The position numbers were made by a program, and so were the translations under genes. From assembly GCA_030041495.1 (NCBI GenBank), contig JASHNT010000081.1, forward strand, positions 1-64,000: a DNA stretch of 64,000 nt, read 5' to 3'. Positions 16,169 to 25,761 of the stretch are shown in pieces. The stretch comes from Bryobacteraceae bacterium. GTDB taxonomy: Bacteria; Acidobacteriota; Terriglobia; Bryobacterales; Bryobacteraceae. The notes under the pieces were generated by a model. That model made no database searches. It was given only the letters and a program-made list of their open reading frames with translations, and was not told the DNA's origin. Every line of letters begins with the position of its first letter. Position 1 is the stretch's first letter.

Positions 16169-18235
16169 ATGGCCAAGCTCCTTTTCTCCCTCCGGGCCCT
16201 ACCCATCCTTTGCTTAGCAGCGTTTCTTGCGCTCACCGAGGCCTGCAACCGTCAGCCGCAGCTTTCCTCCGGACTCGACCTGGGAGGCATGGACGAATCC
16301 CTCCCTCCGGGTGACGATTTCAACGCCTACTCGAACGGTGGATGGGCGCGCGTTACGCCGATTCCGCCAGATAAGTCGGCTTACGGCTCAGGCTCCATTC
16401 TCGCGGATAAAACCCGGCAGCAGCTACTCGACCTGATTCAGGGTGCATCCAAAGCGGGCGCTTCGTCCGACCCGGTGACGCAGCGGGTCGGCGACTTCTA
16501 TTCCAGCTTCATGGATGAAGCCGCCATCGAATCGAAGGGCATCTCGCCGCTCAAGCCTGAGCTCGACTCCATTGCCGCCATCGCCGACCGTACCGCGCTC
16601 GCCCGATTTATCGGTTCCCATCTCCGCGCCGATGTCGACGCCCTCAACGACACCAATTTCGAGACCATGAATCTCTTTGGTCTGTGGATCACGCAAGGTC
16701 TCGCCGACCCCGGCCACACCTATCCATACCTGCTTCAGGGGGGACTGGGGATGCCGGACCGCGATTACTATGTCTCTCAATCGCCCCAGATGGCCGCCTT
16801 GCGGATGCAATATCAGTCGCACATCGAAGCCATGTTCCGGCTGGCCGGCTACTCCGATCCCACGGCACGCGCCGCCCGAGTCTTTGCCCTTGAGACTGGG
16901 ATCGCCCGGGTACACGCCACGCGCACCGAATCCGAGGACGTCAACTCCGCAGTGGTCTGGAAACGCGAAGAAATCGCCATGAAGGCGCCGGGTTTGGATT
17001 GGGCCGCGCTGCTGGAAGCAGCGGGGGTAAAAGATGAACCCGCCATCATCGCGTGGCAGCCCAAGGCTATCGCGGGGATCTCCGCACTGGCCGATTCGCA
17101 GCCGCTCGATTCCTGGAAGGACCTGCTGGCTTTCCATGCGATCGAAGAGGCCGCGAATTTTCTTCCCCGAGCCTACGTCCAGGAACATTTCGATTTCTTC
17201 GGCAAGGAGCTCAATGGAACGCCGCAAATGCGCCCGCGTTGGCAGCGTGGCATCGACTTCGCCAGCGGCGCGTTGGGCGACGACGTGGGCAAGCTCTACG
17301 TCGACAAATTCTTTCCCGCCGAAACCAAGGCTAAGGTTGAGGCGATGGTCGCGGATCTGATCCAGGCCTTCGGCCGCCGCATCGACGCGCTGACCTGGAT
17401 GTCGCCCCAAACCAAAATTAAGGCGAAAGCCAAACTAGCGACCTTGAAAGTCGGCGTCGGCTATCCCGACAAATGGCAGGACGATTCCGGCCTCCAGGTG
17501 GTCAGAGGCGATGCGCTCGGCAACCTCGAGCGCGCGGAGTTATTCCGCTACCGTCGTCAGCTTGCCAAAATCGGCCAGCCGATCGATCGCGGGGAGTGGT
17601 GGATGACTCCGCAAACCGTCAACGCGGTCAATCTTCCGCTGCAGAATGCGCTGAATTTCCCTGCCGCCATCCTTCAGCCGCCGTATTTCGACGCCAGCGC
17701 CGACGCCGCCCACAACTACGGCGCCATGGGAGCCATTATCGGCCACGAAATCAGCCACAGCTTCGACGACCAGGGCAGCCAGTTCGATGCGGAGGGCCGG
17801 CTTTCGAATTGGTGGACGCCGGCGGATTTCGCTCACTTCAAGGCTTCCGGCGAAGCTCTCGCCAGACAATTTGACTCCTATTGCCCGTTCGCGGATCTTT
17901 GCGTGAACGGCCATCAGACGCTCAGCGAAAACATCGCCGACGTGGCCGGACTCATGACCTCTTACGATGCCTACCAGCTTTCGCTCGAAGGCAAGCCGGA
18001 CGTGGTTCGGGATGGGCTCACCGGCGATCAGCGCTTCTTCCTGAGCTTCGCGCAATCCTGGCGCGAGAAGATTCGCGACGCCGCACTCCGCGCCCAGATC
18101 GCCACCGATGGCCACGCCCCGGAACAATACCGCGCCGACACGGTTCGTAATCTCGATCAATGGTACCCGGCGTTCTACCTGCAGCCGGGCCAGAAGCTGT
18201 ACCTGGCTCCGCGCGATCGCGTCCACGTGTGGTAG
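16169..18235 (+). CDS. M13-family zinc metallopeptidase (neprilysin/PepO-like), exported
   Basis: A 688-residue exported peptidase. The zinc site is HEISH (H526-H530), with the third ligand E587 in SENIADVAGL, the M13 arrangement. SFDDQGSQFD and the C-terminal DTVRNLDQWYPAF block are typical too. The signal sequence ends in a possible lipobox (LTEAC), so the enzyme may be a lipoprotein, though the fit is weak. A TTG two codons upstream (16163) is an alternative start. M13 enzymes cleave oligopeptides of limited size. It follows the small secreted proteins on the same strand but does not obviously form an operon with them. Confidence 0.9.
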   Translation: MAKLLFSLRALPILCLAAFLALTEACNRQPQLSSGLDLGGMDESLPPGDDFNAYSNGGWARVTPIPPDKSAYGSGSILADKTRQQLLDLIQGASKAGASSDPVTQRVGDFYSSFMDEAAIESKGISPLKPELDSIAAIADRTALARFIGSHLRADVDALNDTNFETMNLFGLWITQGLADPGHTYPYLLQGGLGMPDRDYYVSQSPQMAALRMQYQSHIEAMFRLAGYSDPTARAARVFALETGIARVHATRTESEDVNSAVVWKREEIAMKAPGLDWAALLEAAGVKDEPAIIAWQPKAIAGISALADSQPLDSWKDLLAFHAIEEAANFLPRAYVQEHFDFFGKELNGTPQMRPRWQRGIDFASGALGDDVGKLYVDKFFPAETKAKVEAMVADLIQAFGRRIDALTWMSPQTKIKAKAKLATLKVGVGYPDKWQDDSGLQVVRGDALGNLERAELFRYRRQLAKIGQPIDRGEWWMTPQTVNAVNLPLQNALNFPAAILQPPYFDASADAAHNYGAMGAIIGHEISHSFDDQGSQFDAEGRLSNWWTPADFAHFKASGEALARQFDSYCPFADLCVNGHQTLSENIADVAGLMTSYDAYQLSLEGKPDVVRDGLTGDQRFFLSFAQSWREKIRDAALRAQIATDGHAPEQYRADTVRNLDQWYPAFYLQPGQKLYLAPRDRVHVW

Positions 18236-18258
18236 AGTGCATTGGCGCGCCTAGGAGC

Positions 18259-18819
18259 TCATTTGCATCGCTCGGCGGGCCGCTTCTCGCGCCATTTTCT
18301 ATGGCAGTTGGCGCACGCCTCGGTCAGCGTGTCGGAGGCAGCGATCATGTTGTCCTGGTTCTTGGATTGGGCGGCTGTGTAAGCCTTTATGCCGGCATCG
18401 CGAAGCTGTTGAACGAATTTCAGCCAATCCGGATTATTCATCGGAACGGGCACTCCATTCGCGCACTTTCGTCCGGGGATTAAAAGCAGATTTGAGGCGT
18501 CGGTCAGAGCCAGTGCCGCGTTCTCCACTGCCTGCCAACCTCCAAAGGTGCTGACCAAGGGATCGGTCGCCAGCGAAGGGTCCTGGCCGGGCGCGGCTTT
18601 GGCGTCCGCGGGATTGTCGTTTTGCGAGGAAAAAACCACGTTGGACGCCGGATACAGAACGCCCCGCATCAGTTGATTCAGATTGGATAGAACCTGCATC
18701 CCGTGGGATTGAACCTGCGCCGCGGGCTGAGCCGGTTCCGGAGCTTTCGAAGGCGCTTGCGCCAGAGAAGGTCCCGAAAGCGACAGCATGACGGCCAGAG
18801 CCAGAACGATTCTATGCAT
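18259..18819 (-). CDS. Exported monoheme cytochrome c'-like protein
   Basis: A 186-residue protein with a signal peptide (MHRIVLALAVMLSLSGPSLA). One heme c site, CANCH, lies close to the C-terminus and is followed by RKWREKR. A long helical region before it and a C-terminal CXXCH are the layout of cytochrome c' and c556 four-helix proteins. It would need the Ccm system encoded earlier in this window for heme attachment. It is convergent with the M13 gene, 23 bases apart. Confidence 0.75.
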   Translation of the reverse strand: MHRIVLALAVMLSLSGPSLAQAPSKAPEPAQPAAQVQSHGMQVLSNLNQLMRGVLYPASNVVFSSQNDNPADAKAAPGQDPSLATDPLVSTFGGWQAVENAALALTDASNLLLIPGRKCANGVPVPMNNPDWLKFVQQLRDAGIKAYTAAQSKNQDNMIAASDTLTEACANCHRKWREKRPAERCK

Positions 18820-18825
18820 TCGATC

Positions 18826-18831
18826 ATTCTA
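18826..18831 (-). promoter_or_regulatory. Candidate -10 box (TAGAAT) just before the cytochrome gene
   Basis: TAGAAT on the minus strand ends 6 bases before ATG 18819, with no Shine-Dalgarno sequence between, consistent with a leaderless transcript. Confidence 0.35.
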
Positions 18832-18856
18832 GTCTCGCGCGCGCGGATTTGCTCGC

Positions 18857-19963
18857 CTATGCCTTGCTCGCCCGCACGGCCTCGGTGGCGATCGGGGGCT
18901 GCTCGTTTTCGAGCACCTCGCTCAAAACGGCCAGGTCGTTCTGGACGTTGAGTTCGGCGATGATTTGAACCAGGCTGGGGTCAAATTGCCTCCCGCTCTC
19001 CTCTTGCAGCAAGGCCAGCGCCTCGGCAGGGCTTCTGGCCTCCTTGTAAGGACGCGCGTGCGTGATGACGTCGTAAACATCCGCGATGCTGACGATCCTG
19101 GCCTCCACCGGAATCGCTTCTCCCGCGAGCCCATAGTAGCCTGAGCCATCCCACCGTTCATGGTGATACAGCGCGATGCGCTCCGCCATTTGAAGCGTGG
19201 GAAACGCGCTGCCCGAAAGAATGATCCGCCCGATATCGGTGTGCCGTTTGATCTGCGCGTATTCCTCGCTGGTGAGTTTGGCCGGCTTGAGCAGGATTCC
19301 GTCGGGAATCCCGATCTTACCGATGTCGTGCAACGGAGCCGCCCTGCGCAACAGCTCTATTTCCTCAGCAGGCAAACCCGCGGCGCGCCCCAGCAATGCT
19401 GCCAATTGACCCACGCGCTGCGCATGTTGCCCGGTGCAATCGTCGCGATATTCCGCCGCCAGGGCCAGCCGTTGTAGGAGCTCCAGTTGCGCCCGCTCCA
19501 GATCTTGCGTGCGCTCGCGCACTTTTTGTTCGAGGGTTTCGTTGTGCTTACGAAGCTCCACGTGCAACCATCGCGTCTCCAGTAAATTGTAAATGCGCAA
19601 CAACGTCTCCGACACGTCCAGAGGTTTGCTCAGGAAATCTTTGGCGCCGGCCCGCAGCGCCTCCTGCCGCACGGAGCGCCCGTTTTCCGCGGTCAAAACC
19701 AACGTCGGAACGAACTCACCAGCCGGAATTCTTGAGCGCATCTGCTTCAGAAAGGACAGGCCGTCCAGATTCGGCATTCTCCAATCCAGCGCGACCAGAT
19801 CGGGCTGTGTTTCGTCTAGAGCCGCCAGAGCCTTGCGTGCATCGGTGAAGCTGGTCCATTGCCGGTAGCCCGCTTCCTTCAGGATGCGCTCCATCAGCAA
19901 GAGATTGGACACCTGATCGTCAATCAGGAAGATCCGGCTGTTCTGAAGGATCGCTTTGTCCAT
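18857..19963 (-). CDS. Response regulator with HD-GYP-type phosphodiesterase domain
   Basis: A 368-residue protein: receiver domain (acid pocket D15/D16, phosphoacceptor D60 in ALDWRMP, K113 region FLSKP), a coiled linker at about 135-165, and an HD-GYP domain with HDIGKIGIP (H212, D213) and HHERWDGSGYY. HD-GYP proteins hydrolyse cyclic di-GMP. The name-giving GYP triplet reads GYY (275-277) here. I start at ATG 19963, which has AGAGGT upstream; the frame is open to 20011. It lies 4 bases after the hybrid kinase gene, so that kinase is the likely phosphodonor. Confidence 0.9.
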   Translation of the reverse strand: MDKAILQNSRIFLIDDQVSNLLLMERILKEAGYRQWTSFTDARKALAALDETQPDLVALDWRMPNLDGLSFLKQMRSRIPAGEFVPTLVLTAENGRSVRQEALRAGAKDFLSKPLDVSETLLRIYNLLETRWLHVELRKHNETLEQKVRERTQDLERAQLELLQRLALAAEYRDDCTGQHAQRVGQLAALLGRAAGLPAEEIELLRRAAPLHDIGKIGIPDGILLKPAKLTSEEYAQIKRHTDIGRIILSGSAFPTLQMAERIALYHHERWDGSGYYGLAGEAIPVEARIVSIADVYDVITHARPYKEARSPAEALALLQEESGRQFDPSLVQIIAELNVQNDLAVLSEVLENEQPPIATEAVRASKA

Positions 19964-19967
19964 CGCG

Positions 19968-22223
19968 TTACCTCTTTTCCGGACCCGCGTCCCCGGCGTG
20001 CGACAAGGCATTGGCCGCGGGCACCTCGCGCGCCAGTGCGGCCAGGTCGGTTTTCGCTACCAGCTCCTGCAGTACCGCGCGAAGTTCGCGCAGCTTGGGC
20101 GGCTTGTTCAAAACCTGATCGACGTTCGGAGGGATGTCTCCCTGTTCAGTCAGACGCTGCCCCCAGCCGGTCAGCAGGATCACTGGAGTGAGCGGGCTGG
20201 CTGCCTTGACCGCGGCGGAAACCTTGCGCCCGTCCACATAGGGCATGCCGAGGTCGGTAATCACGAGTGCAAACGGCTCGCCGCTCGAAACCGTTTCTTG
20301 GAAAGTTTCGATGCCTTCTTTTCCGCCGTTCGCCGTGGTAACCAGGTGACCGTCAGTCTCGAGCGCATCGCGCAGTGCCTTGATCAACAGAGGATCGTCA
20401 TCCACCACCAGAATCCGCAGGCGCGTCAGCACCGGCCCGGCGTCGACGCCCTTCTGTGCACCGCCCTCGCCAGGCGCGGCCACCGGAAACAGCATCCGCA
20501 TGGTGGTCCCTTTCCCGACGACGCTGTCAATTTCGATCTCGGCGTTATGCCGCTGCGCGATGCCATACACCATGGCTAGCCCTAAGCCGGTGCCGCGCTG
20601 CCCCTTGGTGGTGAAGAAGGGCTCCAGGCAACGGCGTCGCGTGGTTTCGTCCATGCCGACCCCGGTGTCTGAGACTTCCAGAATCACATGGGGCGTCTTG
20701 GAGCCACGACTGGCAGTCCTGCCGCGCAGCGTCAGCGTGCCCCCTTCCGGCATTGCATCCACGGCGTTGAACACCAGATTCGTCAACGCTTCGCGGATCT
20801 CGCTCTCCACGCCGGCCACGGGAGGCAAACTTTGCGGCAAGTCCTGCTGCAACTGAATCACGATTCCGCGTCGCTGCGGGATGTCGCTCCAGCGCGCCCG
20901 CGTCAGATCCAGCACCTGCTTGGCGAGCTTGCTCAAATTGACGGAGGAGAGCACCATCTGCGGCTCGGCCTGGCGATAGAACTCGCGCATGCGTGCGACC
21001 GTGTGCGCGACGTCCTCCACGGACCGCTGCGTGGTTTCCAGGTACTTGCGAGTCTGCTCGCTGAGATTCGGCTCGTTCTCCAGCAGAATCTCGGTGTAGA
21101 TGGCCACCGGCGAAAGTGCGTTATTGATATCGTGGGCGATTCCGCTGGCCATTTGCCCCAGCGCGCGCAGCCGCTCCTGCTGCAGGATGGTTTGCTGGGT
21201 TTGGCGCAAATCGTCGTAGGCCCGCTGCAGCGCTTCATAGACCTGCGCCTGGTGGGACGCCAGCGCCACATGCTCGCAAAGCTGCCTGAGGAATTCGCAC
21301 TCGCCGCTCGCGAAGCTGTTCGGTTCGTGGCGGCCCGCAAGCACCACGCCGAAGACGTGGCTCTCCACCTGAAGCGGCGCGAAAACCACGGACCGCAACC
21401 CTCCCTGCGCCAGGATTTGCGGAAACTTGAAATCGACCTCCCTCACGTCCGGCTCATACACCAACTGCCCCTGCACACATCGCGACAACCCGTTCTGGCC
21501 GACCTCGATGTGCGACTCCTCGGTCATCGCAAGCTTCACCGCCAGTTCCTCGCTATGGACTCCGACCCGCGCCACGGTCAAGGTTTCCGTGGTCGCGTCG
21601 TAGAGACACACGCAACCGAAATCGATCGGCAGACTATCCTCTAACCGCCGGATGACCACTTGATAGACGCTGGCCAAGTCCTGCCGTTCGCTGATGGCGC
21701 GCGTGATCTGGTCCAGCAGATTCAGCCGCCCTAATTGTGTATGGAGCCGGTTTTCGGTCGCCTTATGCTGCTCCACTTCCGATTCGAGGGCCTTGACCGC
21801 TGTCGCCAGTTCCTGAGTCCGCTCCTGAACCCGGACGTCGAGCTCATCCTTGGCTCGCCCTAAGGCGTGCCGGATCCGCCTTTGCGCGTGCGCCACGCCG
21901 CTGATTCCCAGCGAGAGCGCCAACAACAGGATCAACCGGCTTGGGTCGAGCGCCGGAAAATGGTGCCCCGGCGTTGTCATCCAGGGAAGGGCCACCATAA
22001 TCAGCAAGGTCGCCACACCTCCTGCCACATAGCCGCCCCACCAAGCCAGCACAAAAACCGCGATCAAATACAAGAACGCGTACGGAAAATCGAGCCGCTC
22101 CGGAATCACCAGTTGAAGAACGGCCTGCGTCGCCAGAACCAGAACAATCGCCGCCACGGCCAAGGCCGCCTGAACCAGCGGCGAGTGCGGCGTTTTAAGG
22201 TTCTTTTTGAGGAAGGCAAGCAT
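19968..22223 (-). CDS. Membrane hybrid histidine kinase (KdpD-like spans, GAF, kinase, receiver)
   Basis: A 751-residue protein. It starts with a cluster of membrane spans (residues about 17-110), then a coiled coil, a GAF domain (about 165-315), a HisKA domain with phosphorylated H364 in GIAHDINNALSP, and a HATPase domain (LVFNAVDAMPEGG, DTGVGMDE, GTGLGLAMVYG). A C-terminal receiver carries D657 in VITDLGMPYVDG. I start at ATG 22223, seven bases after the receptor gene; a GTG at 22253 would overlap that gene. With the HD-GYP protein downstream it forms a phosphorelay probably acting on cyclic di-GMP. Confidence 0.92.
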   Translation of the reverse strand: MLAFLKKNLKTPHSPLVQAALAVAAIVLVLATQAVLQLVIPERLDFPYAFLYLIAVFVLAWWGGYVAGGVATLLIMVALPWMTTPGHHFPALDPSRLILLLALSLGISGVAHAQRRIRHALGRAKDELDVRVQERTQELATAVKALESEVEQHKATENRLHTQLGRLNLLDQITRAISERQDLASVYQVVIRRLEDSLPIDFGCVCLYDATTETLTVARVGVHSEELAVKLAMTEESHIEVGQNGLSRCVQGQLVYEPDVREVDFKFPQILAQGGLRSVVFAPLQVESHVFGVVLAGRHEPNSFASGECEFLRQLCEHVALASHQAQVYEALQRAYDDLRQTQQTILQQERLRALGQMASGIAHDINNALSPVAIYTEILLENEPNLSEQTRKYLETTQRSVEDVAHTVARMREFYRQAEPQMVLSSVNLSKLAKQVLDLTRARWSDIPQRRGIVIQLQQDLPQSLPPVAGVESEIREALTNLVFNAVDAMPEGGTLTLRGRTASRGSKTPHVILEVSDTGVGMDETTRRRCLEPFFTTKGQRGTGLGLAMVYGIAQRHNAEIEIDSVVGKGTTMRMLFPVAAPGEGGAQKGVDAGPVLTRLRILVVDDDPLLIKALRDALETDGHLVTTANGGKEGIETFQETVSSGEPFALVITDLGMPYVDGRKVSAAVKAASPLTPVILLTGWGQRLTEQGDIPPNVDQVLNKPPKLRELRAVLQELVAKTDLAALAREVPAANALSHAGDAGPEKR

Positions 22224-22230
22224 ATGACCT

Positions 22231-25200
22231 CTAGAACTGAAGGCGTGCACCAAGCTGCATCACGCGAGCCGGGCCGGCTGAAGTGATCGAACCAACCGCG
22301 GGCGAGTCCAGCGAATTCACCGGGACTCCGAGATTGGTGTGGTTCAAGGAATTAAACACCTCCCATCGGAGCTGCAACCTTCGCGACTCGGATGCCCCGA
22401 GGTAAAACGACTTGGCGAGGGCGGCATCCATCGTCTCGCTTCCAGGGGCGCGCAGAATATTGCGCCCGGCATCGCCGTAGGCGGCCGGCGTCGGAATCAC
22501 GAACTCCGCGGGGTTGAACCATTCGTCCACCGACCGCTCATCGGCCGGCAGCGCGGGGTTCCCCACCACGTTGGGGCGGCAATTATCGCCTTCCGCGTTG
22601 ATATCGGCGCAATTGATCAAAACGCTGAAAGGTGGTCCGGAGGAAACTTGAAACACGCTGCTCAACTGCCATCCTCCGGCCACGCCGTGAACTACGGAGG
22701 AGAAGCCGGTAGATCCGGCCCGCCCGGTGAAAGGGATCGCCCATAGCCAGCTTCCGGTCAGCACGTTGGTCCGGTCGAAACTGGATAAGCCCCGCTCCGC
22801 CGCGAGATCGTTGGGATTCTGCGGATACTGGCCGGCCGAAGCTGAATCGTCCGTTCCATTGCTTTGGTTGTCGATCGATTTCGACCACGTGTACGCAGCT
22901 AGAAACGACAAGCCGCGCGAGAACCGCTGCTCGATCTTGGTCTGAAGGCCGTTGTAGGAGGAGTGGGCGTTGTTGCCGATTTCTTCCACCGTGCCCAACG
23001 CAGCGCCGTAAGGTTGCCTTGTCGTGGGATTGGTCGCGCCGGGCGGAGCGGCGTTGATATCGGACGTGCTGAGCAGATCCACTCCGCTGGTCCCGACGTA
23101 CGCCGTCTCCAGCATCATGGAGTTGGTGAGCGCCCGCTGAATACCGAAGCTCCACGTCTGCGAGTACTGGTTCCCATCGGTGGGAGCAAGATAGCGCTGA
23201 TTGCCGGATGGCGCGTCGACTGATGGCATCGCCAGGGCCGGCAAGCCTTGGCTCAAAGTGCGGGTCGGCGGCGTGAAAGGAAATTCGATCGTGTTGGCGA
23301 GGTAGTAATAGGGGATGTTGAACTCGGTGCTGTTGAGAATCCCCGCGGACCCTACCGGATCGATGTAGCCGATGCCATAGCCCGCGCGCAGAACCGTCTT
23401 GTAATCGGAGCCCAGCGCCCACGCCAGCCCGACCCTCGGTGCAACATCGCCGTAATCGGTGTTGCGCAAACGCGGATTCGTGTCTTGTCCGGCAAGCAGA
23501 ATCGTTCCCGTCGCCGGATCGAAGTTCGAAAGGCGATTGTACCGTTCCCGGGCGTATGGCATGATGTCGTAACGCGCGCCCAGATTGAGCGTGAGCCTGG
23601 AATTGACCTTGAAATCGTCCTGCGCGAAAAAACCGTAGCGGGGCGTGATCAGATCCACCAGTCCCGGAGGGAATTCGTCATGCAGAATTTCGTACGGAGC
23701 GCCCAGCAGGAAACTCGCGAATGCATTGCCCGCGGTGGGATTGGTTAGTGTGCTGGTGCTCAGATTGAGGAACGCGTAATAGCCACGCCCGTAAACCAGG
23801 TAGCCGGTGCTGCCCGAATCGTAGCCTCCATCGAATCCAAAGCGGAAAGAATGGCGGCCCTTGACCCAGATCAATTTCTCGCTGTAGGTCCAGTCGGTCA
23901 CGTTCAGCGTCAGCGGAGTCAGCACGCTGTCGCCGGCGGTGAACAGTCCGGAGACCACCAAACCCGGCAATCCGGAAGTCTGCGGGCTGAGATTCACTCC
24001 CGGAATTCCGAACTGGCTCGCCAGATTCTCGCCGTAATCCTGCTGCGTCAGCGACAGCGTCTGGCGATTCAACCCGATCCGGATTTCGTTGATCAGCGTG
24101 GGCGTGAACTGATAGGTGTTGCCGATGCCGGTGTTCTGGTTGCGCGATAGTTCGGTTCCGGCGCCGGTCGGCGGTCCGCCTAGCGGCAAACCAAACAAGG
24201 AAGGGATGTCGGCATCGGTGTTCTGGAAAGATTGCCGGACGAAAGCGCTGTTGCTCGTGGAGAACTGATGATCCAGGCGGACATCGAAAGATGCGACATT
24301 GGATGTGTCCGTGCGCGTTACGGCGTAGTTGTTGAAGGGGAGCGGCTGGCCGTCGGCTCCGAACTGGTTCGGCTCCGGCAGCAGAGCCGTGATGTTCGCG
24401 GCCGCTGGATCGAAGCGGGTCAGCGGGATCGTATTATTCGGAAATTGGGTCCGCGCGGGAAAGCCACTGTCGGGATCGTAGACCGGTATCTGTTTGCCGG
24501 CGCTGCTAAGAAAATCTGAAAAATCCCCTTGGCGTTGGTCGTCCAGGGGAACCGAAGTGACCATCGGGTCGCCGCTATGCGTCAGCGTGCCTTGATAGTC
24601 GGCGAAAAGAAACGTCTTCTCCTTGCGCAGCGGACCGCCCACCGATCCGCCGAACTGGTTATAGCGAAGCGGCGTGTTGGCTTGGCCGGTTGCATTGGAA
24701 AAGAAATTCGCGGCATCGAGGTCGTCGTTGCGGAAAAACTCGAACAACGAACCGTGCCATTGGCTGGTGCCCGACTTCGATTCCAGGTTGATCACGCCCC
24801 CGGCCACGTTGCCGTATTCGGCCGAGTACGCTCCGGATTGCACGGAGAACTCACGCACGGCTTCGAGCGGGATGTTGAAATCGTTGCCACGGCCCTCTCC
24901 GGATAAAGTTGTGGAGATTCCATCGACCAGATAAAGATTCGCCTTGTCGCGTTGGCCATTCACGTTGACCGGGTTGGGCGAGCCCGATTCATCCGGCGCG
25001 CCGGCGACAACCCCTCCGCTCAGTACGATGAGTTGCTGCCAGTTCCGTCCGTTGAGCGGGATCTCCGAGACGGTCTGGCTCGCGACCACTTGTGAAATCT
25101 GGGCATTTTCGGTCGACAGCAACTGCTCTCCGCTGGCCTGTACCTGGACCGATTCGCTCACCTCTCCCACCTTCAGACCGAAATCGACGCGCACCGTTTG

Positions 25201-25521
25201 ATTCACTTGTAGAAGTACCGGACCGAACTGTTCGGACTTGAATCCCGATTTTGTGGCCGTCAACAAATACGAGCCGGGGATCAGAGAAGGAGAGAGGTAC
25301 AAGCCGTCCGCGTTCGACTCGGTGGCGAATTCCGCTCCCGTGTCCTGCGATTGAATGACGATCTTGGCGGAATCGATAACCGCGCCGGACGGGTCCTTCA
25401 CTTCACCGCGAAACACTCCGCCGGTGATCTGCGCTCTTGCCGCCCCGGCAAGGAAGACCATGGTGAAGAAAAACCGGATCACTACAGTGATGCCTAGTCT
25501 CAGCGGGACAGCGCTCCGCAT
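22231..25521 (-). CDS. Oar-like TonB-dependent outer-membrane receptor
   Basis: A 1,096-residue protein with a signal peptide, an N-terminal carboxypeptidase-regulatory-like domain (FRGEVKDPSGAVIDSAKI, about residues 38-115), a plug domain (EIPLNGRNWQQLI, NLYLVDGIS) and a long C-terminal beta barrel ending in an aromatic residue (GARLQF). Such Oar-type receptors are expanded in acidobacteria and are thought to import large substrates using TonB energy. GGGAGGAATT precedes the ATG, an excellent ribosome site. Its stop is seven bases from a hybrid kinase gene, an uncommon partnership. Confidence 0.92.
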   Translation of the reverse strand: MRSAVPLRLGITVVIRFFFTMVFLAGAARAQITGGVFRGEVKDPSGAVIDSAKIVIQSQDTGAEFATESNADGLYLSPSLIPGSYLLTATKSGFKSEQFGPVLLQVNQTVRVDFGLKVGEVSESVQVQASGEQLLSTENAQISQVVASQTVSEIPLNGRNWQQLIVLSGGVVAGAPDESGSPNPVNVNGQRDKANLYLVDGISTTLSGEGRGNDFNIPLEAVREFSVQSGAYSAEYGNVAGGVINLESKSGTSQWHGSLFEFFRNDDLDAANFFSNATGQANTPLRYNQFGGSVGGPLRKEKTFLFADYQGTLTHSGDPMVTSVPLDDQRQGDFSDFLSSAGKQIPVYDPDSGFPARTQFPNNTIPLTRFDPAAANITALLPEPNQFGADGQPLPFNNYAVTRTDTSNVASFDVRLDHQFSTSNSAFVRQSFQNTDADIPSLFGLPLGGPPTGAGTELSRNQNTGIGNTYQFTPTLINEIRIGLNRQTLSLTQQDYGENLASQFGIPGVNLSPQTSGLPGLVVSGLFTAGDSVLTPLTLNVTDWTYSEKLIWVKGRHSFRFGFDGGYDSGSTGYLVYGRGYYAFLNLSTSTLTNPTAGNAFASFLLGAPYEILHDEFPPGLVDLITPRYGFFAQDDFKVNSRLTLNLGARYDIMPYARERYNRLSNFDPATGTILLAGQDTNPRLRNTDYGDVAPRVGLAWALGSDYKTVLRAGYGIGYIDPVGSAGILNSTEFNIPYYYLANTIEFPFTPPTRTLSQGLPALAMPSVDAPSGNQRYLAPTDGNQYSQTWSFGIQRALTNSMMLETAYVGTSGVDLLSTSDINAAPPGATNPTTRQPYGAALGTVEEIGNNAHSSYNGLQTKIEQRFSRGLSFLAAYTWSKSIDNQSNGTDDSASAGQYPQNPNDLAAERGLSSFDRTNVLTGSWLWAIPFTGRAGSTGFSSVVHGVAGGWQLSSVFQVSSGPPFSVLINCADINAEGDNCRPNVVGNPALPADERSVDEWFNPAEFVIPTPAAYGDAGRNILRAPGSETMDAALAKSFYLGASESRRLQLRWEVFNSLNHTNLGVPVNSLDSPAVGSITSAGPARVMQLGARLQF

Positions 25522-25761
25522 AATTCCTCCCTGAGGATTCTCGCCGCAAGCGGCTTAAGATCATGAAGCTTGGCCTTTAATCGGATTAGTTCTAAGGAAG
25601 CTTTAGCAGGCATATAACCCTGCCGCCGTTCAGCCCTCGGAACTCACCGATCGGCATATCCGGCATGATGTAAAGCCGTTCTAAAGGATTGCCGATGAAT
25701 GGAATTGCCAGGTTCAAGAAAGCCGGTTGCCGGGGGACAGCCGACACGGAGGTGACAGGCT

